From RPQJ01 sp963726665 (GTDB taxonomy: Bacteria > Pseudomonadota > Gammaproteobacteria > Steroidobacterales > Steroidobacteraceae): a DNA stretch of 64,000 nucleotides. A model generated the notes under the pieces. The model had not been told where the DNA came from. It was given only the letters and a program-made list of their open reading frames with translations, and made no database searches. The stretch spans positions 19,389-83,388 of the forward strand of contig CAVSDW010000022.1 in assembly GCA_963726665.1 (NCBI GenBank), written 5' to 3'. Each line of letters opens with the position of its first letter. Position 1 is the first letter of the stretch. The translations under genes were made by a program, and so were the position numbers. Positions 33,379 through 43,014 of this stretch are shown one piece after another.

Positions 33379-33644
33379 CCGAGCGTCCCCGGCGAGCGAC
33401 GCTCGTGGCACGGCGACGGGCACTGTGCACAGAGGCGTGCCAATGACTTTCTCCTGGAAGGGGCGACCGCCAAACATGGGGAGCCGGCTCTCGAATCTCA
33501 AACGTATCGGCACCGTCGTTCCACCGCGTCTGGCTCGCAGCTTCGCGAGCAAAAGCCGACCCGCGGCGTCAGGGAGTGGGGCGCCACGGGTCGTAGCCGC
33601 CCCGTCGACCTCGTGGGGGCACACGCAACAACTCTCGGGAGTCG

Positions 33645-33984
33645 CTATTGGTTGGTCGACGGGGAGGGGTCCAGGGGCGGTGGCCCGTGACGACGAGCCT
33701 CCTTCATGAGTTTCTTGAACTCCGACAGCTGTTCAGTGGTAAGCACGTTCGCGAGTTCTGCATCGGCCTCTGCCATCGACTGCTTGGCCGCGGCGTCTAT
33801 TCGTGCGCGGGCTTCGTCCATGATGCGCTTCACTTCGGATTTCTGCGTTTCGTCGAGACCCAGCTTTTCCGCAATCCAGTCGATCGGCGGAGGGCCCGGT
33901 GGCGGTCCGGACGGGCCATGGTCTGCGAGGGCTGGGGCGCAGGCCAGAACCAGCAGAGCGATGATCGGGGAGCGTCCGTTTCAT
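33645..33984 (-). CDS. Spy/CpxP-like small periplasmic protein (one frameshift in signal peptide)
   Basis: About 112 residues. ATG at 33984 starts MKRTLP, then one extra C in a CCCC run (plus-strand G run 33967-33970) shifts the frame. Removing it gives a clean signal peptide IIALLVLACAPALADHG. The mature part is helical with two LTxxQ-like motifs, LGLDETQKSEVKRIMDEAR and VLTTEQLSEFKKLMKEARRH, the hallmark of the Spy/CpxP/ZraP chaperone group. It precedes the efflux operon on the same strand by 267 nt. In enterics CpxP is a target and damper of CpxRA; the nearby CpxRA-like pair suggests the same here (inference). Confidence 0.7.
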
Positions 33985-34191
33985 GGTTCCTCCTGCTTCT
34001 CAGGAATGGTGGAAGGCTACTCGCCCGATACGTCGGTGACAGCGAGGAAACGACAAGAAACGCAAAGAGGTCGGAGGCGCCGGCTCGCGTGGCGCTGCGC
34101 ACCGGCGCACCCCGTGACTTCCTGTCGTTTGCTGACATTCCTTGTCAGCGCGCGCACGTACGATGCGGTGTACCGTCAATGGAGTTGAGTG

Positions 34192-35478
34192 ATGCGTAAA
34201 TCCAGTTACACGTGGCCGTCATGCTCGTCGGTCGGATCCCTTGCCCTCGGCGGCTGCGACACCGCAATCACGGCTGGCGGCCAGTCCAAGGTCCGAGTCG
34301 TCAATGCCAGCATGGACTATGCCGCGGTGGACATGTATCTCGACGACAAGCGCAAGCTGTCGAACATCGGATACGAGACCGCGAGTTCCTACGTGAAGGT
34401 GGATGCCGACAGCTACACCACGAAGTTCACGCGCGCAGACGCCTCAAGCACCCTCAAGACCTTCACTCAGGACTTCGCCGCCGATGACAGCTACACGTTC
34501 CTGGCCATGGGTCGGAGCGGAAGCTTCGACGTCTTGACGCTGGACGAAAACGCCGACGACGCGTCAAGGAACAAGAGCAAGATCCGTCTCGTGAATGCCG
34601 CGCCGGACGCCGGCGAGCTGGACGTGTATCTCACGGACGCAGCGACCCCGCTCGCGGATGCCTCGCCCAGTTTCGCCAGCGTGTCGACCGACACGCTCGC
34701 GTCCGAGGGCTTCGTAATCCTGGACAGCGGCACATACCGACTGAGGGTGACGGCGGCGGGCAGTACGACCGACGTCCGGCTCGACGTCAGCGACGTCGCG
34801 CTGGCCAGCACTGATGTCTACACCCTGGTCCTGACGGGAACGACGGGCGGTGTGCTCGCCGACGCGATGCTGGTGCCGCAGGGCCAGCCAGCGACTCTGC
34901 TCATGAATGGAAAGGCGCGCGTCCGGGCCGTCGTCGGGCTCGACGGCGGGACGAGTGCGGCGGTTAGCGTAGGCGCGACGCCGTTGCTCTCGGCCGCGTC
35001 GATACCCGTGCTCGGCGGCTATCGGCTGGTCGATGCCGGCACCGCAGCCATCACGTTGAACGTGGACGGAGCAACGATCCCCGTGAGCGACGTGACCCTG
35101 TCTTCGGGCTCCGACTACACGCTCGTCTACACGGGCACTGCGGCGAGTCCGCAGCAGTCGGTGATTGCGGACGTGAATCGGTTGCCAGACTCGGGCAGGT
35201 TCAAGATCCGCCTGATCAATGCCATGTCGGCGCTCGACGAGGCGCTTTCCCTCACTGTCAACTTCCTGCCTGTCGTTGACTCTGTCGCGCTGGGCTCTGT
35301 GGCGCTCTCGGACGAGATCGACGCAGCAACAAATAGTCGTCTGGACGTCACGCGGGTCACGACGTCGACGGTTCTCTATTCACTGACCAACATGACACTC
35401 GAAAGCCAGGGCGTCTATACGCAGGTGATGTTCGGCTCCAGCAGCTCTCCGTCGGGGGCCCTGCGCAAGGACCGCTGA
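34192..35478 (+). CDS. DUF4397 lipoprotein, copy 2
   Basis: Paralogue of 23223-24508 and complete at its C-terminus (ending SSSSPSGALRKDR). Shared hallmarks: CDTAITAGGQSKVRVVNASM, DYAAVDMYLDDKRKLSNIGY and RVRAVVGLDGGTSAAVSVGA. The N-terminal signal reads SSYTWPSCSSVGSLALGGCD, which lacks a good hydrophobic core. Another frame of the same bases gives VAVMLVG, so two compensating indels may have garbled it; a lipobox (LALGGC) remains. ATG 34192 is preferred over the GTG at 34189. It is transcribed away from the Spy-like gene, with about 207 nt between. Stretches of almost identical DNA with copy 1 suggest recent duplication or gene conversion. Confidence 0.83.
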   Translation: MRKSSYTWPSCSSVGSLALGGCDTAITAGGQSKVRVVNASMDYAAVDMYLDDKRKLSNIGYETASSYVKVDADSYTTKFTRADASSTLKTFTQDFAADDSYTFLAMGRSGSFDVLTLDENADDASRNKSKIRLVNAAPDAGELDVYLTDAATPLADASPSFASVSTDTLASEGFVILDSGTYRLRVTAAGSTTDVRLDVSDVALASTDVYTLVLTGTTGGVLADAMLVPQGQPATLLMNGKARVRAVVGLDGGTSAAVSVGATPLLSAASIPVLGGYRLVDAGTAAITLNVDGATIPVSDVTLSSGSDYTLVYTGTAASPQQSVIADVNRLPDSGRFKIRLINAMSALDEALSLTVNFLPVVDSVALGSVALSDEIDAATNSRLDVTRVTTSTVLYSLTNMTLESQGVYTQVMFGSSSSPSGALRKDR

Positions 35479-35499
35479 TCGGACGCAAGTCGGCTCCGA

Positions 35500-36087
35500 T
35501 CAGGGCGGCGGGGCCTCGGCCGACGGCGCGACCGGCGTCGCCTCGACTTCGGCGTCGGCGAGTTTCGCGCGGATGGCCTCGAGTTCCTGGACCGTCGCGA
35601 TCGGGCCGATGCGCACCCGATACCAGGTCTCGTCCTCCAGCGCGAAGCGCTGGATCTTCGCGTCCACTCCGTACTGCGCAAGCTTCGCCTGGAGCTTGTC
35701 CGCTTCGTCCGGCTGCTTGAACGAGCCGGCCTGCAGCACGACGTCGCCGGCCGGGAGCGCGGAGGCCTTGCCGCCCGCATTCTCCTCTTTCGTCGGCACC
35801 TGCACTTCCTGCGTCGGCAGCATGTTGTAGAAGGTGTAGTCCTTCGCAGGATCGACCGGCGCGGGCGGCGCTTCCTCGGTCGATTGCGCGGAAGCCGGCG
35901 GCTTGGCGGCCGCGGCTCGCGGCTCTGCGGGCGCCATGTCCTTGTAGTGCAGGAACACGCCGAGCGCGACAGTGAGACCGATGGCGAGTCCCGCGAGCAG
36001 GCCGACCCACCCGTTGAACGCCTGGCCGCCCGGAGTGTTGCGCTTGACGTGCTTGTAGTCGCGACTGAGCGTGCGGCCCTGCGTCAC
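35500..36087 (-). CDS. SPOR-domain membrane protein (FtsN-like)
   Basis: 195 residues. Basic N-terminus (RDYKHVKRNTPGGQAF), one TM helix (GWVGLLAGLAIGLTVALGVF), a Pro/Ala-rich periplasmic linker, and a C-terminal SPOR domain (VVLQAGSFKQPDEADKLQAK, then ETWYRVRIGPIATVQELEAI). SPOR domains bind denuded peptidoglycan at the division site. Position directly after argS (1 nt apart) is common in Gammaproteobacteria, where such genes are often annotated as FtsN or sporulation-related proteins. Full FtsN function is not proven. Confidence 0.9.
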   Translation of the reverse strand: MTQGRTLSRDYKHVKRNTPGGQAFNGWVGLLAGLAIGLTVALGVFLHYKDMAPAEPRAAAAKPPASAQSTEEAPPAPVDPAKDYTFYNMLPTQEVQVPTKEENAGGKASALPAGDVVLQAGSFKQPDEADKLQAKLAQYGVDAKIQRFALEDETWYRVRIGPIATVQELEAIRAKLADAEVEATPVAPSAEAPPP

Positions 36088-36088
36088 G

Positions 36089-37846
36089 TCACATCGCCTC
36101 CGGCGCCGACACGCCGAGCAGGCCGAGCCCGTTGCGCACGACCTGGCGCATTCCCTGGATCAGCACGAGACGCGCGTCGCGCAGTTCCGGGTCGTCCACC
36201 AGGAACTGGTGCGCGTTGTAATACGTGTGGAAGTCGGTCGCGAGCTCACGCAGGTACTGCACCAGCGCCTGCGGCGCGCGCTGCAAGGCGCCGAACTCCA
36301 CCACCTCCGGATAACGGCTGACGGTGGCGAGCAGCGCCTGCTCGTGCGGCTCGACCAGCCGGTGCAGCGAAGCACGGCCGCGAGCGACGTCCTGCACGAA
36401 GCCTTTCTCCCGCAGTTGCCGCATCACGCTGCAGACGCGCGCGTGCGCGTACTGGATGTAGTAGACCGGGTTCTCGTTCGAATGCGACGTCGCGAGCTGC
36501 ATGTCGAAGTCGAGGTGCTGGTCGTTGCTGCGCATCACGTAGAAGAGGCGCGCGGCGTCGTTGCCGACCTCGCGGCGCAGTTCGCGCAGGGTGATGAACT
36601 CGCCCGAGCGCGTGGACATCTGCACCTTCTCGCCGCCGCGGTAGAGCGTCACGAACTGCACCAGCCGCACCTCGAGCGAGTCGCCGGGCTGGCCCATCGC
36701 GACCAGCCCGGCTCGAACTCGCGCGATATAGCCGTGGTGATCGGCGCCCAGCACGTCGATCAGGTGCTCGAAGCCGCGCTCGCGCTTGTTCAGGTGGTAG
36801 GCGATGTCGGAGGCGAAGTACGTCTTGATGCCGTTCTCGCGCACCACGACCCGGTCCTTCTCGTCGCCGAAGTCCGTGGCGCGGAACCACTCTGCGCCGT
36901 CCTTCTCGTAGACGACGCCGTTGCGGCGCAGGAGGTCGAGCGCGTGGTCGATCGCGCCGCCGTCGGAGAGGCTGCGCTCGGAGAACCACTCGTCGTAGCG
37001 GACGCCGAATTCCTCCAGGTCCTGGCGGATGTCGGCGAGGATGTCCGCGAGCGCGATGTCGAAGGCCTTGCGGAATCCCTCGGCGCCGAGCAGCTGCCGC
37101 GCGCGGGCGATCACCGCATCGATGTAGGCGTCCTTGTCGCCTGCGGGCGCGTCCGGCGGCATGTCGCGGAATACCTCTGCCGCGGGTCGCACCAGCGAGC
37201 GGCCCTCCTGTTCCACCAGCTTGTCGGAGATGGGGTGCAGGTAGTCGCCGCGGTAGCCGTTGCTCGGGAAGGCGAAGCACTCGCCGAAGCACTCCAGGTA
37301 TCGAAGCCAGACACTCACGGCCAGGATTTCCATCTGCCGGCCGGCGTCGTTGATGTAGTACTCGCGGCGCACGTCGAAGCCCGCGGCGTCGAGCAGGTTC
37401 GCGAGCGTCGCACCGAAGGCGGCATGCCTGCCGTGTCCCACGTGCAGCGGCCCGGTGGGATTCGCCGAGACGAACTCGACCATCACGCGCTTGCCGGCGC
37501 CGAGCTTGCTTCGACCGTACGCCGCGCCCTGGTCGAGCACGCGCTCGAGTTCCTGGTGAGCGGCGGCGGGTGCGAGGTGGAAGTTGATGAAGCCGGGTCC
37601 GGCGATCTCGACCTTTGCGACGAATTCGCTCGCGGGCAGCGCGTCCACGATCGCCTGGGCGACCTCGCGAGGCTTGCGCTTCATGGCCTTGGCGAGCTGC
37701 ATTGCGGCGTTCGTCGCGAAATCGCCGTGGGTCGCGTCGCGAGTGCGCTCGACGGCCGGCACGAGGGAGGCGGCTGCGGGGCCCGCGAGGTCCGCGGGCA
37801 GCGCGGCGAGCGCGTCGCGCACCAGGTTTTCTATCAGGTATTTCAA
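36089..37846 (-). CDS. argS: Arginyl-tRNA synthetase ArgS
   Basis: Class I synthetase charging tRNA-Arg, about 585 residues. Conserved motifs: NFHLAPAAAHQELERVLDQG and the HIGH-type signature ANPTGPLHVGHGRHAAFG. Then REYYINDAGRQMEILAVSVW, the KMSKS region as GGEKVQMSTRSGEFITL, and the anticodon-binding C-terminus ending LGLLGVSAPEAM. The frame runs open to 38134, which would overlap the divergent lipoprotein gene. The N-terminal motif LKYLIENLVRDALAAL suggests a TTG start at 37846, but no strong Shine-Dalgarno was seen, so ATG 37951 remains possible. It lies just upstream of the SPOR gene. Confidence 0.93.
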   Translation of the reverse strand: MKYLIENLVRDALAALPADLAGPAAASLVPAVERTRDATHGDFATNAAMQLAKAMKRKPREVAQAIVDALPASEFVAKVEIAGPGFINFHLAPAAAHQELERVLDQGAAYGRSKLGAGKRVMVEFVSANPTGPLHVGHGRHAAFGATLANLLDAAGFDVRREYYINDAGRQMEILAVSVWLRYLECFGECFAFPSNGYRGDYLHPISDKLVEQEGRSLVRPAAEVFRDMPPDAPAGDKDAYIDAVIARARQLLGAEGFRKAFDIALADILADIRQDLEEFGVRYDEWFSERSLSDGGAIDHALDLLRRNGVVYEKDGAEWFRATDFGDEKDRVVVRENGIKTYFASDIAYHLNKRERGFEHLIDVLGADHHGYIARVRAGLVAMGQPGDSLEVRLVQFVTLYRGGEKVQMSTRSGEFITLRELRREVGNDAARLFYVMRSNDQHLDFDMQLATSHSNENPVYYIQYAHARVCSVMRQLREKGFVQDVARGRASLHRLVEPHEQALLATVSRYPEVVEFGALQRAPQALVQYLRELATDFHTYYNAHQFLVDDPELRDARLVLIQGMRQVVRNGLGLLGVSAPEAM

Positions 37847-38000
37847 GATGTTGCCGTCGAGGAGGTGTCCGGCGAGGGCCGTCAGTCTAGGGAATTCCGG
37901 GCAGGGAAGCGAGTCCAAAGGGTGACGCAGTGCCGCCGTATTTTCCGCCATTTTCCTAGCATGGACAGCAGGTCGCCCCATGCAGCAGAAGGAGCCTTCC

Positions 38001-39018
38001 ATGCGTACCCGAAGCCACGTCGCCTCCAGATGCATTCCAGTCGTATTTGCGGCCGCGATCCTTGCCGCCTGCGGTGGCGGGGGCGGCAGCGGGGGATCAA
38101 AAAGCACGATGGGAGCGCTCACGCTCGGCATCACGGATGCGGCCGGTTGACGCGGCAGATGCGGTCGTCGTCCAGTTCAGCGGCGTGGAACTGAAGCCCA
38201 AGGGCGGGCAGGCGTTCTCGATCGACTTCGCAACCCCGAAGACGATCGACCTGCTTGCGCTGCAGGGCACGAACCGCGCCGAGATCCTGGACCACGAACA
38301 GATCCAGGCCGGCGAGTACGAGTGGATGCGCCTCAAGGTGAACGCGGACCCGAACGTGGCAGGCGACTCCTACATCACGATCGCCGGCGCGCAGTGCGAG
38401 CTGCGCATCCCGAGCGGCGACGAGACCGGCCTCAAGATGATCCGGGGCTTCACGATCGGCGTCGGTACGACCACCGATTTCACCGTGGACTTCGACCTGC
38501 GCCGGTCGATCGTGCAGCCGCCCGGCCAGCACACCAGCGTCCCGACCTGCGACGGCCAGGCATTCCTGTTGAAGCCGGTGCTGCGGGTCGTGGACAACCT
38601 GCAGGTCGGCACGATCTCGGGGACGGTGGACCCGACGTTCATCTCGCAGGCGTGCCCCGTCGACGGCCCGTCCAGCGAACTCGGCAATGTGTATCTCTTC
38701 GGGCCCTATGCCGCGACGGATCCGGTCCCGCTGCCGGATGACGTCGACATGAACGACGCTGACGGATTGAACCCGATCACCTCGGCCATGGTCGCGTTCG
38801 ACGGCTTGGGCAACGCCGTGTACACCATCGGCTTCGTGCCAGCCGGGAACTACGTGGCCGCCTACACCTGCAGCGCCGATGCGACGGACCTGGATGAATA
38901 CAATCCTGCGGTGCCGCCGGCGCCTGGGGCCTTCACGTTCACGCCGACGGCCGGCGTCCCGGTCACGGTCACGCCGAACCAGACCACGGCCGTCGATTTC
39001 CCACCGTCCGGCGGCTGA
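38001..39018 (+). CDS. DUF4382 lipoprotein (one frameshift)
   Basis: Exported protein of about 338 residues. ATG 38001 follows AAGGAG at 37990-37995. A lipobox signal (CIPVVFAAAILAACGG) and Gly/Ser linker lead to MGALTLGITDA, the start of DUF4382, but the frame then hits TGA at 38148. Reading resumes one frame over as PVDAADAVVVQFSGVELKPK. The rest includes IDLLALQGTNRAEILDHEQI and GEYEWMRLKVNADPNVAGDS, typical of DUF4382, then a carboxypeptidase-regulatory-like segment (YTIGFVPAGNYVAAYTCSA) and TPNQTTAVDFPPSGG. It is transcribed away from argS. Function unknown. Confidence 0.83.
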
Positions 39019-39037
39019 GACTCTCAGTCCAGGAAGT

Positions 39038-39065
39038 CGCCGCGCGTCCGCAGGGGCGCGCGGCG
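39038..39065. terminator. GC hairpin between convergent DUF4382 gene and priA
   Basis: CGCCGCGCG at 39038-39046 pairs perfectly with CGCGCGGCG at 39057-39065, with a 10-nt loop. It sits between the stops of two convergent genes, fitting a bidirectional terminator, though no T-run follows on either side. Confidence 0.45.
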
Positions 39066-39097
39066 CAGCCTCGCGGCGCAGGGTAGGCCGGGGACGC

Positions 39098-41300
39098 TCA
39101 GAACAGCTCGAGCGGATCCACGTCCAGCGACCAGCGCACCTTGCGCGCCTCCGGCAACTCCTCGACCGCCGGCAGCCAGCGCGCGAACAAGCCGCTGCAG
39201 CGGCGCATGCGTCGCGGCGTGCATCAGGAGTTGCGCCCGATAGTGTCCGGCACGCCGCTCCATCGGCGCGGACGCGGGCCCGAGGATCTCGACTTCGGTG
39301 CCCGCCATGAACGCCGCGATCTCCCGGGCCTGCTCCAGGAATTGGAGCGGCGTTTCGCGCTGCGCGGCTTCCGCGCGGAGCACCGCGATACGCGCGAACG
39401 GCGGCCATCGCGCCTGCCGCCGCTCCTCGAGCGCGGCCGAAGCGAATGCGTCGTAGCCGCCGTCCACCAGCTGGGCGAGCAGCGGGTGCTCGGGGTACTC
39501 CGTCTGTATCAGCACTTCGCCGGGCCGCTCGGCGCGGCCGGCGCGACCGGCGACCTGCACGATGGTCTGCGCGAGCCGCTCGCTCGCGCGGAAATCGGTG
39601 CCGAAGAGGCCCTGGTCGGCGTTCAGCACCACGACGAGGCTCACGTCCGGAAAGTGATGCCCCTTCGTCAGCATCTGCGTGCCGACCAGCAGCCGCACTT
39701 CGCCACTCGTGACGCGGTCGAGGGCGGCCTCGAGCGCGCCGCGCCGTCGCACGGCGTCGCGGTCGATGCGCGCGAGCGGCACGTCCGGGAAGATCTGCGC
39801 CAGCGTTTCCTCGATGCGCTCGGTGCCCTGCCCGACGGGCTTCACCGCTTCGCCGCAGGTCGGGCAGATCTCCGGCGCGCGCTGCTCGGTGCCGCAGTGA
39901 TGGCAGTGCAGTCGCCGCTCGCGCTGGTGCACGGTCAGGCGCGCGTCGCAGCGAGGGCAGGGCGCGACCCAGCCGCACGCGGGACAAAAAAGCGACGGTG
40001 CGTAGCCACGCCGGTTCAGGTACAGCAGCACCTGCCCGCCGGCATCCAGGTGTCGCTTGATCGTCAGCACCGTCGGTGTCGCGATGCCCTGTGTCGCCGC
40101 GTGCCGCCTGAGGTCGATGAGGTGCAGCGTGGGCTGTGACGCGCCTGCGGTCCGGTTCGGCAGGGCGAGCAGCGTGGCCTTGCCCGACCGCGCACGCTCC
40201 AGGCTCTCGAGCGAGGGCGTGGCCGAACCCAGCACCACTGGGATCGAAAGCCGCTGCGCCCTCGCGAGCGCGAGGTCCCGCGCCGAATACCGGAATCCCT
40301 CCTGCTGCTTGTAGGACGAGTCGTGCTCTTCATCCACCACGATGAGGCCGGGGCGGGCGAGTGGCGCGAAGATGGCGGAGCGCGTGCCGATCACGACGGG
40401 AGCGGAGCCGCTGCGCGCGGCGCGCCACGCCCGCAGGCGTTCCTGGTCGGTGAGCGACGAGTGCAGTACGGCGAGCGGTGCGTCGAAGCGCGCGGCAAAA
40501 CGGGACACGAGCTGCGGGGTGAGCGCGATTTCCGGCACCAGCACCAGCGCCTGTTCGCCACGTGCAACGACTGCCTCGATCGCGCGCAGGTAGACCTCGG
40601 TCTTGCCGCTGCCCGTGACGCCGTGCAGCAGGAACGACGCGTGACGGCCTCGCGCCGCGGCGATCGCCGTGATCGCGACGAGCTGCTCCGCGGTCGGCTC
40701 CGGGCTCGGGCCCGTACGCACCTCCAGTCGCGGCAGCGGCGGGTCGGCCATTCGAAACTTCGTCACCCAGCCGCGCTTCTCGAGTTCGCGCAGGTGGTCG
40801 CGCCAGCGCGGCGAGAGCGTGGCGAGGCCCGCGGCGTCCGCGCCGTCGCGGGCCTCGAGGAACTCGACCACTTCGCGCAGGCGATTCGCGCGGCCCGGCA
40901 GCGCGTCGAGGCTGCCGGTGCGGGCCGCGGCGCTGAGCGTCCAGCGCTCGCTCGTCTGGAGCATGGAGTCCCCGGTGCGCAGGGGTGCCGGCAGCGCTGC
41001 GGAGATCACCTCGCCGGGCGGGTGCCGGTAGTAGTCCGCGGCCCAGCGAAGCAGCTCGAGCAATGGCGCATCGAAGACCGGCTCGTCATCCACCACGGCG
41101 ATCGCGGTCTTGAGTTTCGAGTCCGGCAGGTCGGAACTCGCTCGCGTCTCCACCAGTACGCCGACGACGCGCCGGCGGCCGAAAGGAACCCACACGCGGA
41201 CGCCCGGCACGAGCGATTCAGGCGCGACCTGGGGCGGCGCGCGGTAGTCGAACAACCTCCGCAGGGGCGCATCGATTGCGACGACCAGCACGGCGCTCAT
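39098..41300 (-). CDS. priA: Primosomal protein N' (PriA helicase, one frameshift near the C-terminus)
   Basis: Replication-restart helicase of about 734 residues. N-terminal 3'-end-binding region (VVAIDAPLRRLFDYRAPPQV), Walker A SFLLHGVTGSGKTEVYLRAI, DEEH box GLIVVDEEHDSSYKQQEGFR, and motif III LGSATPSLESLERA. Zinc-binding cysteines follow (FCPACGWVAPCPRCDARLT ... LHCHHCGTEQRAPEICPTCG), then VLIQTEYPEHPLL. Near 39195 the frame shifts; the other frame gives ARWLPAVEELPEARKVRWSL and ends DVDPLELF with stop at 39098-39100, the usual PriA terminus. The apparent extended end to 39024 is a frameshift artefact. Confidence 0.92.
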
Positions 41301-41645
41301 GCGGGCAGGCGCTTATGTGAAGTTGTCCACACGGGCTGTGGACAAGTCTGTGGGTGAATTGCGCGTACAGCTGCCAAGTGCCGGTTCCGCCAAAGAGTTT
41401 TTCGATCTGGTCAGAAATTCGCCTGTCAGGAATTAATCCATGACATTCAGATGCTTGCGTCTTTAGGCGACAAGAAATCTGGACCGTGTCCAGAACTCGG
41501 CCCCGTCCGGGATCGTCACCGCAACACGCCCGGTTTCAGCGGTGCAAATCTTCATCAGCACTTTGCGTCAACCGATTGTCCGGATTGACGTTATGGTCAT
41601 TCGAGACCATCTCACGGCCGATCCGGAGCGACGAAGTCTAACCCC
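41301..41645. other. Intergenic region, 345 nt, between priA and the ECF sigma gene
   Basis: No gene supported. It contains the DnaA-box-like inverted pair at 41323-41345 close to the priA start and a small hairpin CTGGAC-CGT-GTCCAG at about 41480-41494. AT content rises relative to the neighbours. It must hold the promoters for the divergent priA and sigma genes, but no confident -10/-35 pair could be placed. Confidence 0.45.
41323..41345. promoter_or_regulatory. Inverted pair of DnaA-box-like 9-mers upstream of priA
   Basis: TTGTCCACA at 41323-41331 and its exact reverse complement TGTGGACAA at 41337-41345 flank a 5-nt spacer. Each differs from the consensus DnaA box TTATCCACA by one base. 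The pair lies 23 nt before the priA ATG. It may be a DnaA binding site controlling priA or simply a palindromic operator for another protein. Confidence 0.5.
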
Positions 41646-42269
41646 ATGGCAGGCTTTGCTAGTCTCGAAATCTCGATGCCGGCGCCTGCCAGGGCCGGCC
41701 GGGTCATGGAGGCGGAAGGAGAGCGATTGGACCAGGCCGCGGAACTCAATGCGTTTCTCGCGAGCGTCGAGCGCCGGGCATGCCGCATGGCGCAAATGGC
41801 CGTCCGCGACCGTGACGACGCGCTCGACATCGTGCAGGGCGCGATGATGAGGCTGGCGCGGGGCTATTCCAGTCGTCCCGCGTCCGAGTGGAAGCCGATC
41901 TTCTACCGGATTCTCTGGAACGGCATCCACGACTGGCGGCGGCGCCGCGCCGTGCGGTCGCGAATTTTCGCGCTGCTGCCCGGGCAGCGGCCGGACGACG
42001 GCGATGATTCCGAGGACGCGCTCGCGCAGGTCGCCGACGGCGGCCCGGATCCTTCGACGCGCGCCGCGACGGACGAGGCGATGCGTCGGCTGGAGTCGGC
42101 GCTCGACGGCCTGCCCGCGCGCCAGCAGGAGGCCTTCGCGCTGCGCTGCCTCGAGGGCATGGACGTTGCGGAGACGGCCGCTGCCATGGGTTGTTCCGAG
42201 GGCAGTGTGAAGACGCATTACTTTCGCGCGCTGCATGCACTGCGCGCGCAACTGGGCGAGGTGTGGTGA
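41646..42269 (+). CDS. ECF-type RNA polymerase sigma factor
   Basis: Up to 207 residues. Region 2 is FLASVERRACRMAQMAVRDR ... DDALDIVQGAMMRLARGY and WKPIFYRILWNGIHDWRRRR. Region 4 is LESALDGLPARQQEAFALRC ... DVAETAAAMGCSEGSVKTHY. No long extra domain is present, so it is a compact ECF factor. ATG 41646 gives the longest frame; ATG 41706 (MEAEGERLDQ) may be the true start since homology begins there. Its stop shares bases with the next ATG (TGATG), so it is coupled to a membrane protein that may modulate it. Confidence 0.9.
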   Translation: MAGFASLEISMPAPARAGRVMEAEGERLDQAAELNAFLASVERRACRMAQMAVRDRDDALDIVQGAMMRLARGYSSRPASEWKPIFYRILWNGIHDWRRRRAVRSRIFALLPGQRPDDGDDSEDALAQVADGGPDPSTRAATDEAMRRLESALDGLPARQQEAFALRCLEGMDVAETAAAMGCSEGSVKTHYFRALHALRAQLGEVW

Positions 42270-42663
42270 TGAGTAACCAGGATCACGATCCGACAGCCAC
42301 CGGGAAGACGAGCGCGAGAGATCTTCGACGCGAGCGTCGACTCGCTGGACGCGCGCACCCGCGCAAGGCTCGCCGCGGCGCGACGCGAGGCCGTGGATGC
42401 AGCCACGCGTCCCGAACGACAGGCGTGGCGAACATGGGCGCCAGTGGCCGCCGCGGCATCGGCCGCGCTGGTCGCGGTGCTGCTGTGGCGCTGCGCCCGC
42501 TCCGGAGGCGCCTGCGGCCGCCGATGCGGTTGCACTGGACGCGACGCTCGACTCCCTCGAACTGCTCGCGAACGGTGAAGACGTCGACCTCGTCGAGAAC
42601 GATCTCGCGTTCTATGACTGGGTCGAAGCGACGGAATTCGATCCCGGGGCGAGCGCGGGTTGA
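42269..42663 (+). CDS. DUF3619-like small membrane protein, possible sigma partner (frameshifted)
   Basis: About 130 residues after repair of two breaks near 42325 and 42500. Joined reading: MSNQDHDPTATGKTSAR, IFDASVDSLDARTRARLAAA, RREAVDAATRPERQAW, one TM helix (WAPVAAAASAALVAVLLWRC), then LDSLELLANGEDVDLVENDL and AFYDWVEATEFDPG. This matches the DUF3619 arrangement commonly found after ECF sigma genes. Anti-sigma function is plausible but unproved. Overlaps the sigma stop. Confidence 0.7.
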
Positions 42664-43014
42664 TGTCGCGACTCATCGCACGGATCGCGAGTTCGGCGCT
42701 GCTCGCCATGCCGGTGGTCGCGCACGCGGGCGACGCCCCGCAAAGCGCGCCGTCGACGGTCGGGCCGGCAACGCGCAGCCCCGCTGCCGCACCGGCCGCG
42801 GACCAGGAGTTTCTCGAGTACCTGGGCTCGTGGGACGGCAGCGACGAGGACTGGGTGGTCGCGAGTGAGCCGGAGCGCAAGAAAAAGCCCCGGACGAGAG
42901 GTGTGGAGAAAGGTGGCCCGGCCGCCGCTCCGGCCACGACCCCGGGCGCCGGCAAAACGGAAAACGAACGGGAACGGGGAGCCGGCAGGGACAGGACAGG
43001 AGCAGGACAAATGA
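42663..43014 (+). CDS. Small secreted hypothetical protein
   Basis: About 115 residues with a signal peptide (MSRLIARIASSALLAMPVVA, then HAGDA). The mature part contains the acidic block FLEYLGSWDGSDEDWVVASE followed by basic ERKKKPRTRG. In the present sequence the frame runs without stop into the next gene. That gene has its own signal peptide, so a one-base error is likely; another frame ends with TGA at 43012-43014, overlapping the next ATG as ATGA. Third gene of the sigma operon. Function unknown. Confidence 0.6.

Noticed and set aside
36071..38194. 707-codon forward frame opposite argS
   Set aside because: Shadow of argS; His/Arg/Val composition without domains.
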